Shown in pieces: positions 36,769 through 45,986 of a stretch of 64,000 bases of DNA. Numbering within the stretch: position 1 is the stretch's first letter; every line of letters begins with the position of its first letter. Position numbers and translations under genes: made by a program. The notes below the pieces were generated by a model that ran no database searches, had not been told where the DNA came from, and saw only the letters and a program-made list of their open reading frames with translations. The DNA is taken from NCBI GenBank assembly GCA_040388375.1, contig JAZKBU010000002.1, positions 141,221 through 205,220 on the forward strand, written 5' to 3'. Source of the stretch: Bacteroidota bacterium (GTDB taxonomy: Bacteria; Bacteroidota; Bacteroidia; UKL13-3).

Positions 36769-39591
36769 TTAAGTTTTACCATTATTCACGGGAAAATAAA
36801 TTTTAAAAGTGGTACCTACATTTACTTCACTCTCTACTTCTATTTTTCCATTCATGGCTTCTATTTGGTTTTTGGTAATAAACAAGCCTATTCCTCTTGC
36901 ATTTGCATTGTTATGAAATGTTTTATACATACCAAATAGTTTATGTTTCAACCTGTTTAAGTCCATTCCCAAGCCATTATCGTTTACCAGTAATACAATG
37001 TAGTTTTCGTCTTGTTCACTGCTTATAGTAACCACAGGCTCTCTTTCGGATGCCCTGTACTTAATGGCATTTGTCAATAGATTCAATAAAATACTATCTA
37101 AATAAGCAGGCACTACTTCTACCATGGTATCTTCGGTTAAATTATTAATCAGGGTAACTTTCGATTCTAAAATAGTATCGCTTATCACGGCAAAGGTTTT
37201 TTCCATTTCCCTTTTTAAATTCAATACTGTTTTTGATTGGTTTAAATTGTTTTGAATGGTAATAATTTCATTTAAATTTTGAATGGTTTCTTCCAGCTTA
37301 TGGGTACTTGTTTTAAGCATACCAAATAAGGTTTCTGCCTCTTCCTTGTTGTCGTTGTTTTCAATTAAATTAACTAAGCCTGTTAGGTTGGCTGAGTGCG
37401 AACGAATATTATGGGAAACAATATAAGCAAAATTAAGCAGACGTTTGTTTTGGTCAGTAGTCACATCAGTTAATGCTTTTAACTGTTGTTGTTTTTCCAT
37501 GCGCTCGGTTACATCTTTCTTTACATCAATAAAATTGGTGCAAACACCTTTTTCATCAAATACGGGGGTAATGGATACATCAAACCAAATGGGTTGTCCA
37601 TTTTTGTTATAATTTAAAATGGTTTCTTTTATAGGTTTATGGTTAGCACCTGCATTAAGTATATTTTTAATAGTTTCTTGTGAAGTATTGGGACCTAACA
37701 ACAATTCTCTTTGTTTTTTACCAATTACTTCGTCAAGGGTATAACCGGTCATGTGTTCAAAGGCATTGTTAACCCAACTTATATTTGAATTGGCATCGGT
37801 TATAATAACGGCATCGGTCGTTTTGGAAGCCACTAAGGCTAATTCCTTTATTTTTAAATCTTTTTGTTTTTGTAAGGTAATGTCTTGTAAAGTGCCATAA
37901 ACTTTTACACACACTTTGTTTTGCATCAATGGTTTTCCTATGGCTCTAACCCATTTGTAATTGCCCTTTGCAGTAATCAATTCTAATTCTTCGTCATACT
38001 CTTTACCTGTTAACAATACGTTTTTAAAAAAGTCAATTATTACATTTCTGCTGTGTCCTTTTTTAAAAGGCGATAATGTGGAGAAAATATCTGGCTTAAA
38101 CTCTTTCTCATTCAATTCATATATCTCGTAAATTAAATCTGTCCAGATCACTTCTTTAGTTAACATATTTACTTCCCAGCCACCCACTTTTGCTATAGAA
38201 CTAGTCTGTTCTAACATACTTTTTACTTGCTCAAACTCAATTCTGTTTTTTTTCTGCTCTGTAATATCTCTGGCTACAACTATATCTTTTACATTTTTTC
38301 CATTTTCATCATAAAACAAATTAACGGTATCTTCTCGCCACACATAATAACCCTCTTTGTGTAAATAGCGGTATTCCACTACTAAATTTTTCTCTTGTTT
38401 AGCTACTGCATTTTCAACGTTTTTCAACAAATCCTCCTTGTCATCAGGATGAATTAAACTCAATATTTTTTCTTCTGTTTTGTCTATTTGGTCTTCTTGT
38501 GAATAACCAAACATTTTCATGTATGATTTAGAGCTATAAGTAATAGAACCCTCTTCTAATACTACAATACCATCAGAAGTATTTTCACTTATAAACCTAA
38601 GCTTGCTTTCACTAGCCAGTGTCTTTTCTTCTTCCTTTTTACTTTCTGTTATATCCTGACTGTAGCCATACCAAACTACAGTACCATCCGATAATTTTTC
38701 GGGTTTTGCCTGTGCGAAAATTCGTTTTGTCTTTCCACTTGGTGTTATTATTTTATGTTCATTTTTAAAATCTGTCAAATGATTAAACGAAAAATTAACC
38801 TCCTTTATAAACAAAGACAACTCTTCTTTTGAAATCATTTTAAAGAGTACAAAATGTTTTTTATAAACTTGTTCCGGACTTATTTCATAAATTTCTTCTA
38901 CCGCTCCGCTTATATAGTTAAATGTTGTTTTCCCATTTACATCCATAGCAAACTGAAAACTAACACCCGGTATATTTTCGGCCAGTTTGCTAAAGAAAAT
39001 CTGGCTGTCTGACAACATTTTTTTGCTTGTTTCCAGTTCTACATTTTTCAGTTCTACCAAATTGCGTTCATGGCTGTAGCTGGCTTTTATTATGTCTATC
39101 AATATTTTAACCATAAAAATGATTAAAACTGCTATCACAACAATATCTATAAACCTATCGGCAATAGAATGATATGGCTGAAAAATTAGGTTTGGAAAAT
39201 AATACTCAATCCCGTACAGCATCAGAATTAAACAAATGGACAGCCCAATAAAAAAAGGGTGTTTCTTTTCAGAAATAGTTACAAAGGAGGTAAAGAATAA
39301 AACGGTAAACAATAAAATAGCATTTCCGTTTGAACCTGCATTGCAAAACCAAATAGCCGTGAAGTAAATATAAAAAGTAATGATAACTAACTCATTACTT
39401 AAAAATGTTTTTTTAGCTGAACGAAGTGTTCTGTAAATAAAAAAATAAACCAGAGCTCCTGCAAAAGAAACTATTGCCGGAACATACAAATGAATAAATA
39501 TATTGGTAAAGGTAGCAATCGCAGACAATATTGAAGCATACATGGTTACCTTCAATAAAATTCTGTTTTCAAGCTTATAATGACTGTTCAT
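36769..39591 (-). CDS. membrane-bound PAS sensor histidine kinase
   Basis: A 940-residue kinase. Six or so membrane helices occupy the first 165 residues (7TM-like or MASE-like unnamed sensor). A coiled linker (YSHERNLVELKNVELETSKK) and four PAS/PAC units (about 195-700) follow, then a histidine phosphorylation region (phospho-His in AYIVSHNIRSHSANLTGL, about 720) and a HATPase domain (LLNLLTNAIKYR, NDNGLGMDL, ARGIGLFITKNQIEAMNG, to the end). The third PAS unit (VGGWEVNMLTKEVIWTDLIY) closely resembles one in the hybrid kinase at 13252-17223. No receiver domain or response-regulator gene is adjacent, so the output is unknown. Confidence 0.92.
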   Translation of the reverse strand: MNSHYKLENRILLKVTMYASILSAIATFTNIFIHLYVPAIVSFAGALVYFFIYRTLRSAKKTFLSNELVIITFYIYFTAIWFCNAGSNGNAILLFTVLFFTSFVTISEKKHPFFIGLSICLILMLYGIEYYFPNLIFQPYHSIADRFIDIVVIAVLIIFMVKILIDIIKASYSHERNLVELKNVELETSKKMLSDSQIFFSKLAENIPGVSFQFAMDVNGKTTFNYISGAVEEIYEISPEQVYKKHFVLFKMISKEELSLFIKEVNFSFNHLTDFKNEHKIITPSGKTKRIFAQAKPEKLSDGTVVWYGYSQDITESKKEEEKTLASESKLRFISENTSDGIVVLEEGSITYSSKSYMKMFGYSQEDQIDKTEEKILSLIHPDDKEDLLKNVENAVAKQEKNLVVEYRYLHKEGYYVWREDTVNLFYDENGKNVKDIVVARDITEQKKNRIEFEQVKSMLEQTSSIAKVGGWEVNMLTKEVIWTDLIYEIYELNEKEFKPDIFSTLSPFKKGHSRNVIIDFFKNVLLTGKEYDEELELITAKGNYKWVRAIGKPLMQNKVCVKVYGTLQDITLQKQKDLKIKELALVASKTTDAVIITDANSNISWVNNAFEHMTGYTLDEVIGKKQRELLLGPNTSQETIKNILNAGANHKPIKETILNYNKNGQPIWFDVSITPVFDEKGVCTNFIDVKKDVTERMEKQQQLKALTDVTTDQNKRLLNFAYIVSHNIRSHSANLTGLVNLIENNDNKEEAETLFGMLKTSTHKLEETIQNLNEIITIQNNLNQSKTVLNLKREMEKTFAVISDTILESKVTLINNLTEDTMVEVVPAYLDSILLNLLTNAIKYRASEREPVVTISSEQDENYIVLLVNDNGLGMDLNRLKHKLFGMYKTFHNNANARGIGLFITKNQIEAMNGKIEVESEVNVGTTFKIYFPVNNGKT

Positions 39592-39878
39592 AGGTAAAAT
39601 ATAAAAAATTATGTTTACACCTGTTTTTCAACTTTTGTGTAATTATCTATTTAAAATAATTAAAATATTCTAACTAAACAATCATTTAATAAATTACCCA
39701 TTCAAAAACTTTGTTTTCATGAATAGCAACCACAGAATTAATGGATTAAAATGAAATTCCCCTGTATAAATTCAAATGGCCTAAAATCTTTCCACAAAAA
39801 CTAAACCTTTGGCAAAGTATTTAGAAAATTTGGTTGTAATTACTATTATTGCGTGCTTTTAAAAAACCAAATTTACCA

Positions 39879-40382
39879 GTGACAAGTCAAATAATATTTT
39901 ACATTTTATCTGCATTTACATTGCTAAGCGCTTTGTTTGTGGTATTTAGCAAAAATCCAATCTATAGCGTTCTATGGCTTATTGTTTGTTTTTTTACTAT
40001 TGCAGGCCATTTTGTTATGCTTAATGCGCAGTTTTTAGCGGTAGTACATATTATAGTTTATTCGGGTGCCATTATGGTTTTATTCCTGTTTACTGTTATG
40101 TTGTTAAACCTCAATAAAGAAACTGAACCTCACAAACCTTTGCTGTTAAAATTTGCTGCTGTTATTTCGGGTGGTGCCTTATTTTTATTGTTAATGGCAG
40201 CTATGAAAAGCAATATCAATTCAGCTTACGTAGCTCCTCAATTATCTGAAATAGGCTACGTTAAAAATATTGGTTTAAAATTATACAACGAGTACACCTT
40301 ACCTTTTGAAGTTGCTTCTATCCTCTTTTTATCGGCAATGATTGGTTCTGTGGTTTTAGCAAAAAAAGAACGTTTTAATTAA
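39879..40382 (+). CDS. nuoJ: NADH-quinone oxidoreductase subunit J
   Basis: The 167-residue membrane subunit J of complex I, with about five helices: IIFYILSAFTLLSALFVVFSKNPIYSVLWLIV and the HFVMLNAQFLAVVHIIVYSGAIMVLFLFTVMLLNLN core. I use the GTG at 39879, which puts the first helix at the usual distance from the N-terminus; a TTG at 39849 would add ten residues. It is the first gene of nuoJKLMN, preceded by 257 bp without a gene and by a divergent kinase gene, so nuoA-I are not upstream. Confidence 0.93.
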   Translation: MTSQIIFYILSAFTLLSALFVVFSKNPIYSVLWLIVCFFTIAGHFVMLNAQFLAVVHIIVYSGAIMVLFLFTVMLLNLNKETEPHKPLLLKFAAVISGGALFLLLMAAMKSNINSAYVAPQLSEIGYVKNIGLKLYNEYTLPFEVASILFLSAMIGSVVLAKKERFN

Positions 40383-40384
40383 TT

Positions 40385-40705
40385 ATGGAAAACACAATAC
40401 AAGCGGTTCCTCAAAATTGGTATTTATTACTAAGTACTTTTATGTTTTGCATTGGTGTAATGGGCGTATTACTTCGCAGAAATGCCATTATTATATTAAT
40501 GTGCATAGAGTTAATGCTTAACTCAGTAAACCTTTTATTGGTAAGCTACAGCAGTTATGCCGGCAATGCTGACGGACAGGTATTTGTATTCTTTATTATG
40601 GTGGTAGCTGCCGCAGAAGTGGCCGTAGGATTGGCATTGCTTGTTAGTATTTACCGCAATATAGCTTCTACCGATATTGATATGTTAAGTAGAATGAAGT
40701 GGTAA
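40385..40705 (+). CDS. nuoK: NADH-quinone oxidoreductase subunit K
   Basis: A 106-residue subunit with three membrane helices. Characteristic stretches are FMFCIGVMGVLLRRNAIIILMCIELMLNSVNLLLV, with the conserved Glu in CIELMLN, and VFFIMVVAAAEVAVGLALLVSIYRN, with the second buried Glu. These Glu residues belong to the proton path of the membrane arm. It starts 2 bases after nuoJ ends. Confidence 0.96.
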   Translation: MENTIQAVPQNWYLLLSTFMFCIGVMGVLLRRNAIIILMCIELMLNSVNLLLVSYSSYAGNADGQVFVFFIMVVAAAEVAVGLALLVSIYRNIASTDIDMLSRMKW

Positions 40706-40782
40706 ACTATTACAGTAACCGAAAACTATAAATATTAAAAATAAAAAATAAGTACTTCGAACTTAAAACTAAGAACTTAAAA

Positions 40783-42720
40783 ATGACCGACACAATTATA
40801 CAAGAAATTAACCTTCAATTACCGGCAATCCTTATTCCATTACTGCCTTTAATAGGTTTCTTTTTAAATGCATTATTTGGTAAAAAAATAGGCCATGCAT
40901 CAGGCTGGATAGCAACCCTTGCTATAACAGGCTCTTTCATTTGCTCGCTTTACTTATTCTTTAATTTACCGGCTGGAGCAAGCCAAACCATTACACTGAC
41001 CAATTGGTTCCATTTTAAAAATATCATTATTCCTTTTGCTTTCTTAATTGATCCGTTAACCATTACCATGTTATTGGTTATTACAGGTATAGGAAGTTTA
41101 ATACATTTGTACTCTATTGGTTACATGCACCACGATGAAGGTTTCTCCAGATTCTTTTCTTACTTAAACCTGTTCGTATTTTTTATGCTTTTATTGGTAA
41201 TGGGTAATAATTACCTGATTATGTTTATTGGCTGGGAAGGTGTTGGTTTATGCAGTTATTTATTAATTGGATTTTGGTTTAAAAACCAAGCTTATAATGA
41301 TGCCGCTAAAAAAGCTTTCATTATGAACAGGATTGGTGATTTAGGGTTTTTAATCGGCATGTTTATGATGCTGTTTTACTTTAACTCTCTTACCTATACC
41401 GAAGTAATGAGCAAAGCAAGGACCTTAAGCATTGGCAATCCAATGATTGTTTTCATTACCTTATTCCTGTTTGTAGGCGCTATGGGTAAATCAGCTCAAT
41501 TACCTTTATACACCTGGTTACCGGATGCCATGGCAGGACCTACTCCAGTTTCAGCTTTAATACATGCTGCAACCATGGTTACTGCAGGTATTTACATGAT
41601 TGCCCGTTCTAATGTTTTATATGCTTTAGCACCTTTTACACTTGATATAGTATTGATTGTTGGAGTGGTTACTTCGTTGTTTGCAGCTATTATTGGTTTA
41701 TTACAAACCGATATTAAAAAAGTATTGGCCTACTCTACTGTTTCGCAACTGGGTTTAATGTTTGCAGCCATGGGTATGGGTGCTTTTGAAAGCGGTATGT
41801 TCCATGTGGTAACACATGCTGTTTTTAAAGCTCTATTATTTTTAGGTGCAGGTTCAGTTATTCACGCTTTAAGCAATGAGCAGGATATGCGTAACATGGG
41901 AGGCTTAAATAAATTTATTAAAGTTACCTACCTTACCTTTTTAATTGGCACTATTGCCATTTCAGGTATTCCTCCTTTTGCAGGTTTCTTTAGTAAGGAC
42001 GAAATTTTAGCAACTGCTTTTGAGCACAATAAAATTATATGGGGGCTTTTATCATTCAGTTCCATGTTAACTGCCTTTTATATGTTTAGGTTAGTATATG
42101 TAACCTTCTTTAATAACTACAGAGGAACAGATGAAGTTAAAAGCCATATACACGAAAGTCCGGCAGTAATGACCATTCCACTTATTATTTTAGCAGCCTG
42201 CTCAGTAGTAATAGGTTTTATTGGTTTACCTCCAGTTATCAGTCATACCCACTCATTTAAAAATTACTTATCATCTGTATTTACACAGTCAAAACAAATA
42301 TTACCTAGCGGGCACGAAATGAGCCATGCTACAGAATGGATTTTAATAGCTACAGCAGTAGTATTAGCCATTGTGAGTATTGCATTTGCTTACACCAAAT
42401 ACGTAATGCAAAAACAAACTCCGGTAGCTGATAGTGAATTAAAAGGCGTTAGCAAATTAGTAGCCAATAAATTTTATGTAGATGAAATTTACGATACCGT
42501 ATTTGTTAAACCAATTATGTTATTGAGCGACTTGTTTTTGGTTTTAATTGATAAACTGATTATTGATTTATTTGTACATGCCGTAGCATTTGTTACCACA
42601 CAAGTAGGTCGTTTGTTAAGACTAATACAAACCGGTCATGTAGGATTTTATATGTTTGCTATGGTAGTAAGCATGATTATTTTATTAGCTGTTCAAATTT
42701 ATAGTGTAGTTAAATTTTAA
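40783..42720 (+). CDS. nuoL: NADH-quinone oxidoreductase subunit L
   Basis: A 645-residue antiporter-like subunit at the distal end of the membrane arm, with about 16 helices. Marks are DPLTITMLLVITGIGSLIHLYSIGYMHHDEGFSRFFSYLNLFVF, the WEGVGLCSYLLIGFW helix, TWLPDAMAGPTPVSALIHAATMVTAGIYM, the KKVLAYSTVSQLGLMFAAMG segment and a C-terminal lateral helix with a final anchor (TGHVGFYMFAMVVSMIILLAVQ). It follows nuoK after a 77-bp gap that holds a short direct repeat but no gene. Confidence 0.97.
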   Translation: MTDTIIQEINLQLPAILIPLLPLIGFFLNALFGKKIGHASGWIATLAITGSFICSLYLFFNLPAGASQTITLTNWFHFKNIIIPFAFLIDPLTITMLLVITGIGSLIHLYSIGYMHHDEGFSRFFSYLNLFVFFMLLLVMGNNYLIMFIGWEGVGLCSYLLIGFWFKNQAYNDAAKKAFIMNRIGDLGFLIGMFMMLFYFNSLTYTEVMSKARTLSIGNPMIVFITLFLFVGAMGKSAQLPLYTWLPDAMAGPTPVSALIHAATMVTAGIYMIARSNVLYALAPFTLDIVLIVGVVTSLFAAIIGLLQTDIKKVLAYSTVSQLGLMFAAMGMGAFESGMFHVVTHAVFKALLFLGAGSVIHALSNEQDMRNMGGLNKFIKVTYLTFLIGTIAISGIPPFAGFFSKDEILATAFEHNKIIWGLLSFSSMLTAFYMFRLVYVTFFNNYRGTDEVKSHIHESPAVMTIPLIILAACSVVIGFIGLPPVISHTHSFKNYLSSVFTQSKQILPSGHEMSHATEWILIATAVVLAIVSIAFAYTKYVMQKQTPVADSELKGVSKLVANKFYVDEIYDTVFVKPIMLLSDLFLVLIDKLIIDLFVHAVAFVTTQVGRLLRLIQTGHVGFYMFAMVVSMIILLAVQIYSVVKF

Positions 42721-42731
42721 ATTTATAATTA

Positions 42732-44195
42732 ATGTTAACCCTTATATTATTACTTATACCACTCGTTGCCAGCTTTGTTACACTCTTTTTAAAAGGAGAG
42801 TCGGCAAAATGGTTTAGCTTAGTTGTTACTTGTATACAATTGGTATTTACTATTTACGTGTACCAAATATTTATTGGTATTGATATGAGTTCCGATGCAC
42901 GTTCACTGGTAAACATAAACCAAGCCTGGATAAAAAGCCCGCAAATAAATTTCCAAATTGGTTTAGATGGTATCAGCATGCTGATGGTTTTTTTAACCAA
43001 TCTGTTGTTACCATTGATAGTACTTGCCGGTTTTAACCGCACACAGGACAGAACCCATATATTTTATTCATTAGTATTGTTAATGCAATTTGCCTTGATT
43101 GGTGTTTTTGTGGCCTTTGATGGTATTTTGTATTACTTGTTCTGGGAGCTAGCCTTATTACCTATTTACTTCATTTCATTAAACTGGGGTGGTGCCAACA
43201 GAGGACAAATAACTTTAAAATTCTTTATTTACACCTTAGCAGGTAGCTTATTAATGTTGTTTGGATTTATTTACCTGTATTGGAATACACCTTCGCACAC
43301 CTTTAACTGGTTAGATTTAACCCAAAACCCTATTTGTACCTGTAAACAAGGCATGGTATTCTGGTTATTTTTTGCAGCATACGCTATTAAAATTCCTATT
43401 ATACCATTTCATACCTGGCAGCCAGATACCTACCAAACAGCACCTACACAAGGTACTATGTTACTTTCAGGTATTATGTTAAAAATGGGCCTTTACAGTT
43501 TAGTACGTTGGTTATTACCAGTTGTACCTAGTGGCGTAGAGGAATATACCTATTTAGCCATGGGCTTATGTATTGTAGGAATTGTATATGCCTCGGTTAT
43601 TGCTATTATGCAAACCGACTTAAAGAAATTATTTGCTTACTCATCTATTGCGCACGTTGGCCTTATTGCAGCAGGTATATTTGCCGCTAACTTACAAGGT
43701 ATAGAAGGCGGTATGGCACAAATGCTTGCTCACGGTATTAATGTAGTTGGCTTATTTTATTGTGCCGATATTATTATGAACCGTACTGGAAGCAATAACA
43801 TCAATAACTTAGGTGGTATTCGCTTATTGGCACCTCGCTTTGCAACCTACTTTATGATTATAGTATTAGGTTCAGTAGCCTTGCCATTAACCAATGGTTT
43901 TATAGGCGAATTCTTATTACTATACGGTTTATTTGAATACAATAGCTGGGCCGCTTTAGTAGGTGGTTTAACCATTATTTTAGGTGCTGTATATATGTTA
44001 CGCATGTACCAGAAAGTAATGCTTGGCAATACCAACGAAAATGTAAATACATTTGAAGATGTAAAATGGAATGAAGAAGTAGTATTAATTGCTATTGTTT
44101 TATTAATTTTTGCATTTGGCTTGTTTCCTAAACCAATGCTCGAGCTTGTAGAGCCGGCATCTAATCAAATAGTAAAATTAAGTACCATCAAATAA
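42732..44195 (+). CDS. nuoM: NADH-quinone oxidoreductase subunit M
   Basis: A 487-residue antiporter-like subunit with about 14 helices. Proton-path features are FWELALLPIYFISLNWGG (conserved Glu) and IPIIPFHTWQPDTYQTAPTQGTMLLSGIMLKMGLYSLVRW; the loop carries WQPDTY where many bacteria have WLPDAH. DLKKLFAYSSIAHVGLIAAGI is also standard. It lies 11 bp after nuoL. Confidence 0.97.
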   Translation: MLTLILLLIPLVASFVTLFLKGESAKWFSLVVTCIQLVFTIYVYQIFIGIDMSSDARSLVNINQAWIKSPQINFQIGLDGISMLMVFLTNLLLPLIVLAGFNRTQDRTHIFYSLVLLMQFALIGVFVAFDGILYYLFWELALLPIYFISLNWGGANRGQITLKFFIYTLAGSLLMLFGFIYLYWNTPSHTFNWLDLTQNPICTCKQGMVFWLFFAAYAIKIPIIPFHTWQPDTYQTAPTQGTMLLSGIMLKMGLYSLVRWLLPVVPSGVEEYTYLAMGLCIVGIVYASVIAIMQTDLKKLFAYSSIAHVGLIAAGIFAANLQGIEGGMAQMLAHGINVVGLFYCADIIMNRTGSNNINNLGGIRLLAPRFATYFMIIVLGSVALPLTNGFIGEFLLLYGLFEYNSWAALVGGLTIILGAVYMLRMYQKVMLGNTNENVNTFEDVKWNEEVVLIAIVLLIFAFGLFPKPMLELVEPASNQIVKLSTIK

Positions 44196-44224
44196 TTTCA
44201 AACTTTTAATTATATCATTCATTA

Positions 44225-45607
44225 ATGAATACATTAATATATACAGCATGTTTAGGATTATTTGGCTTAGTAGCCGAAATATTTAACCTGCGTAAGTATT
44301 TAATTCCAATTTTGGTAATAGGCTTAGCAGTCATATTCAGTCTTAACCTGCAAACCTGGAATCATCCGGCTACACATTTCAATGGCATGTTAAGCGATAC
44401 TAATTTCTCTACCGCTTTCAGTGGTTTAGCTCTTTTTATTATGCTTATTATTTTAATTATGGCTGGCGAATTTTATAGCAGTAGCGATGATGAAAAACAT
44501 ATAAGTGATTACATGGCTATACTCCTGTTTACCCTATGTGGTGCTTTAATGATGTTTAGCTATTCAAACATGGCTATGTTATTCTTGGGTATTGAAACTT
44601 TATCTATTTCATTGTATGTAATGGCTGGTAGCCGCAGGTTCGAAGTAAAATCAAACGAAGCGGGTTTCAAATACTTTTTAATGGGTTCATTTGCCAGTGC
44701 CTTTTTACTGTTTGGTATAGCATTAATATTTGGTGTTACAGGTACTTTCTCTATTGATGGAATTGGTAGTTATATGCAACACCATGCAGATAAATTAGAT
44801 CCTTTATTTATAGTTGGTATGTTACTAATGATATTTGCGATGTTGTTTAAAGTATCAGCAGCCCCTTTCCATTTTTGGTCGCCCGATGTATATGAAGGAG
44901 CCCCTACCCTTATTACTGCTTTAATGAGTACTTTGGTTAAAATAGCTGCATTTGCTGCATTTTATAAATTGCTATCAACTTGTTTTGTATTTGCTATGGG
45001 TAAAGCAGAAATTATATTAACTATTTCTTGTGCTGCTACTTTATTAATAGGAAACTTAGTAGCCCTGGTACAAGATAATTTTAAACGCCTTTTAGCTTAT
45101 TCAGGTATCAGCCATGCCGGCTATATGTTATTAGCTATTATCAGCTTGCAAGGTAGTACAGATAGTGCACTATTTTTATATTCAGTAGGTTATGCAGTAG
45201 CCAGTTTAGCTGCTTTTGCTATAGCCATTACTGTTTTTAAAGCTACCGAAACTGAAAGTATTAGTGGTTTTAATGGTTTAGCCAAAAAGAATCCATTCTT
45301 AGCAGCTTGTTTAACCATGGCTATGTTAAGTTTAGCAGGCATACCACCATTTGCAGGTTTCTTTGGTAAGTATTTTATTTTTAGTGAAGCTATTCGCAAT
45401 GGCTATCAGGATTTAGCTTTACTAGGTATAGTAAGTTCTATTATTGGTGTATTTTATTACATGAAAGTGATAGTAGCTATGTATAACAAACCCGCTAATG
45501 AGTTTACCATTACTGCAAGTTTTACCTACCAATTAGTAATAGCCCTTTGTTTGGTTTTAAGTATTGCCTTAGGCATTTATCCGGGTATATTTACCAAGCT
45601 ATTATAA
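44225..45607 (+). CDS. nuoN: NADH-quinone oxidoreductase subunit N
   Basis: A 460-residue antiporter-like subunit with about 14 helices. Marks are LFLGIETLSISLYVMAGSRR (conserved Glu), AAPFHFWSPDVYEGAPTLITALMSTLVKIAAFAAFYKLL and the FKRLLAYSGISHAGYMLLAI segment. It is the last gene of the nuoJKLMN unit, 29 bp after nuoM, and a strong terminator follows. Confidence 0.97.
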   Translation: MNTLIYTACLGLFGLVAEIFNLRKYLIPILVIGLAVIFSLNLQTWNHPATHFNGMLSDTNFSTAFSGLALFIMLIILIMAGEFYSSSDDEKHISDYMAILLFTLCGALMMFSYSNMAMLFLGIETLSISLYVMAGSRRFEVKSNEAGFKYFLMGSFASAFLLFGIALIFGVTGTFSIDGIGSYMQHHADKLDPLFIVGMLLMIFAMLFKVSAAPFHFWSPDVYEGAPTLITALMSTLVKIAAFAAFYKLLSTCFVFAMGKAEIILTISCAATLLIGNLVALVQDNFKRLLAYSGISHAGYMLLAIISLQGSTDSALFLYSVGYAVASLAAFAIAITVFKATETESISGFNGLAKKNPFLAACLTMAMLSLAGIPPFAGFFGKYFIFSEAIRNGYQDLALLGIVSSIIGVFYYMKVIVAMYNKPANEFTITASFTYQLVIALCLVLSIALGIYPGIFTKLL

Positions 45608-45630
45608 TTAAGCCTTGCACATCCTATTTA

Positions 45631-45668
45631 AATAAAGGTTGGTGCTTTCACCAACCTTTATTTTTTTA
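45631..45668 (+). terminator. terminator of the nuo operon
   Basis: AATAAAGGTTGGTG pairs perfectly with its complement over 14 bp around a CTTT loop, followed by seven T. Confidence 0.92.
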
Positions 45669-45705
45669 TAATATTGAATAATACAAATAGCCGTTACTCC
45701 ATTTT

Positions 45706-45969
45706 ATGACCGACACTAAAAAACCACAAGCTAATAACCCATTACATGGTATTACGTTAGAAGCTATACTAACCGATTTAGTAGCCTATGTAGGTTGGGA
45801 GAAAATGGCAGCTAAAATTCCGATAAAATGTTTTATGCATGAACCTAGCATTAAATCAAGCTTGGCTTTTTTAAGAAAAACACCTTGGGCCAGAACAAAA
45901 GTAGAAGTCATGTACGAATACAATTTAAAAAGAATTCAAAAAGGCAAAGCGGAGAATACCGCCATTTAA
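45706..45969 (+). CDS. VF530-family (DUF2132) DNA-binding protein
   Basis: An 87-residue basic protein of the VF530 family, recognised from [33 protein letters not shown] and [19 protein letters not shown]. The structure of the Vibrio member suggests a DNA-binding fold, but the cellular role is not known. It begins 37 bp after the nuo terminator and is followed after 17 bp by the exonuclease/GIY-YIG gene, with which it is probably cotranscribed. Confidence 0.9.
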   Translation: MTDTKKPQANNPLHGITLEAILTDLVAYVGWEKMAAKIPIKCFMHEPSIKSSLAFLRKTPWARTKVEVMYEYNLKRIQKGKAENTAI

Positions 45970-45986
45970 TTGCTTAGTAAACCTAT

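Noticed and set aside
40752..40782. Direct repeat GAACTTAAAA before nuoL
   Set aside because: The two 10-base copies are AT-rich and adjacent; there is no hairpin or known site, so chance is likely.
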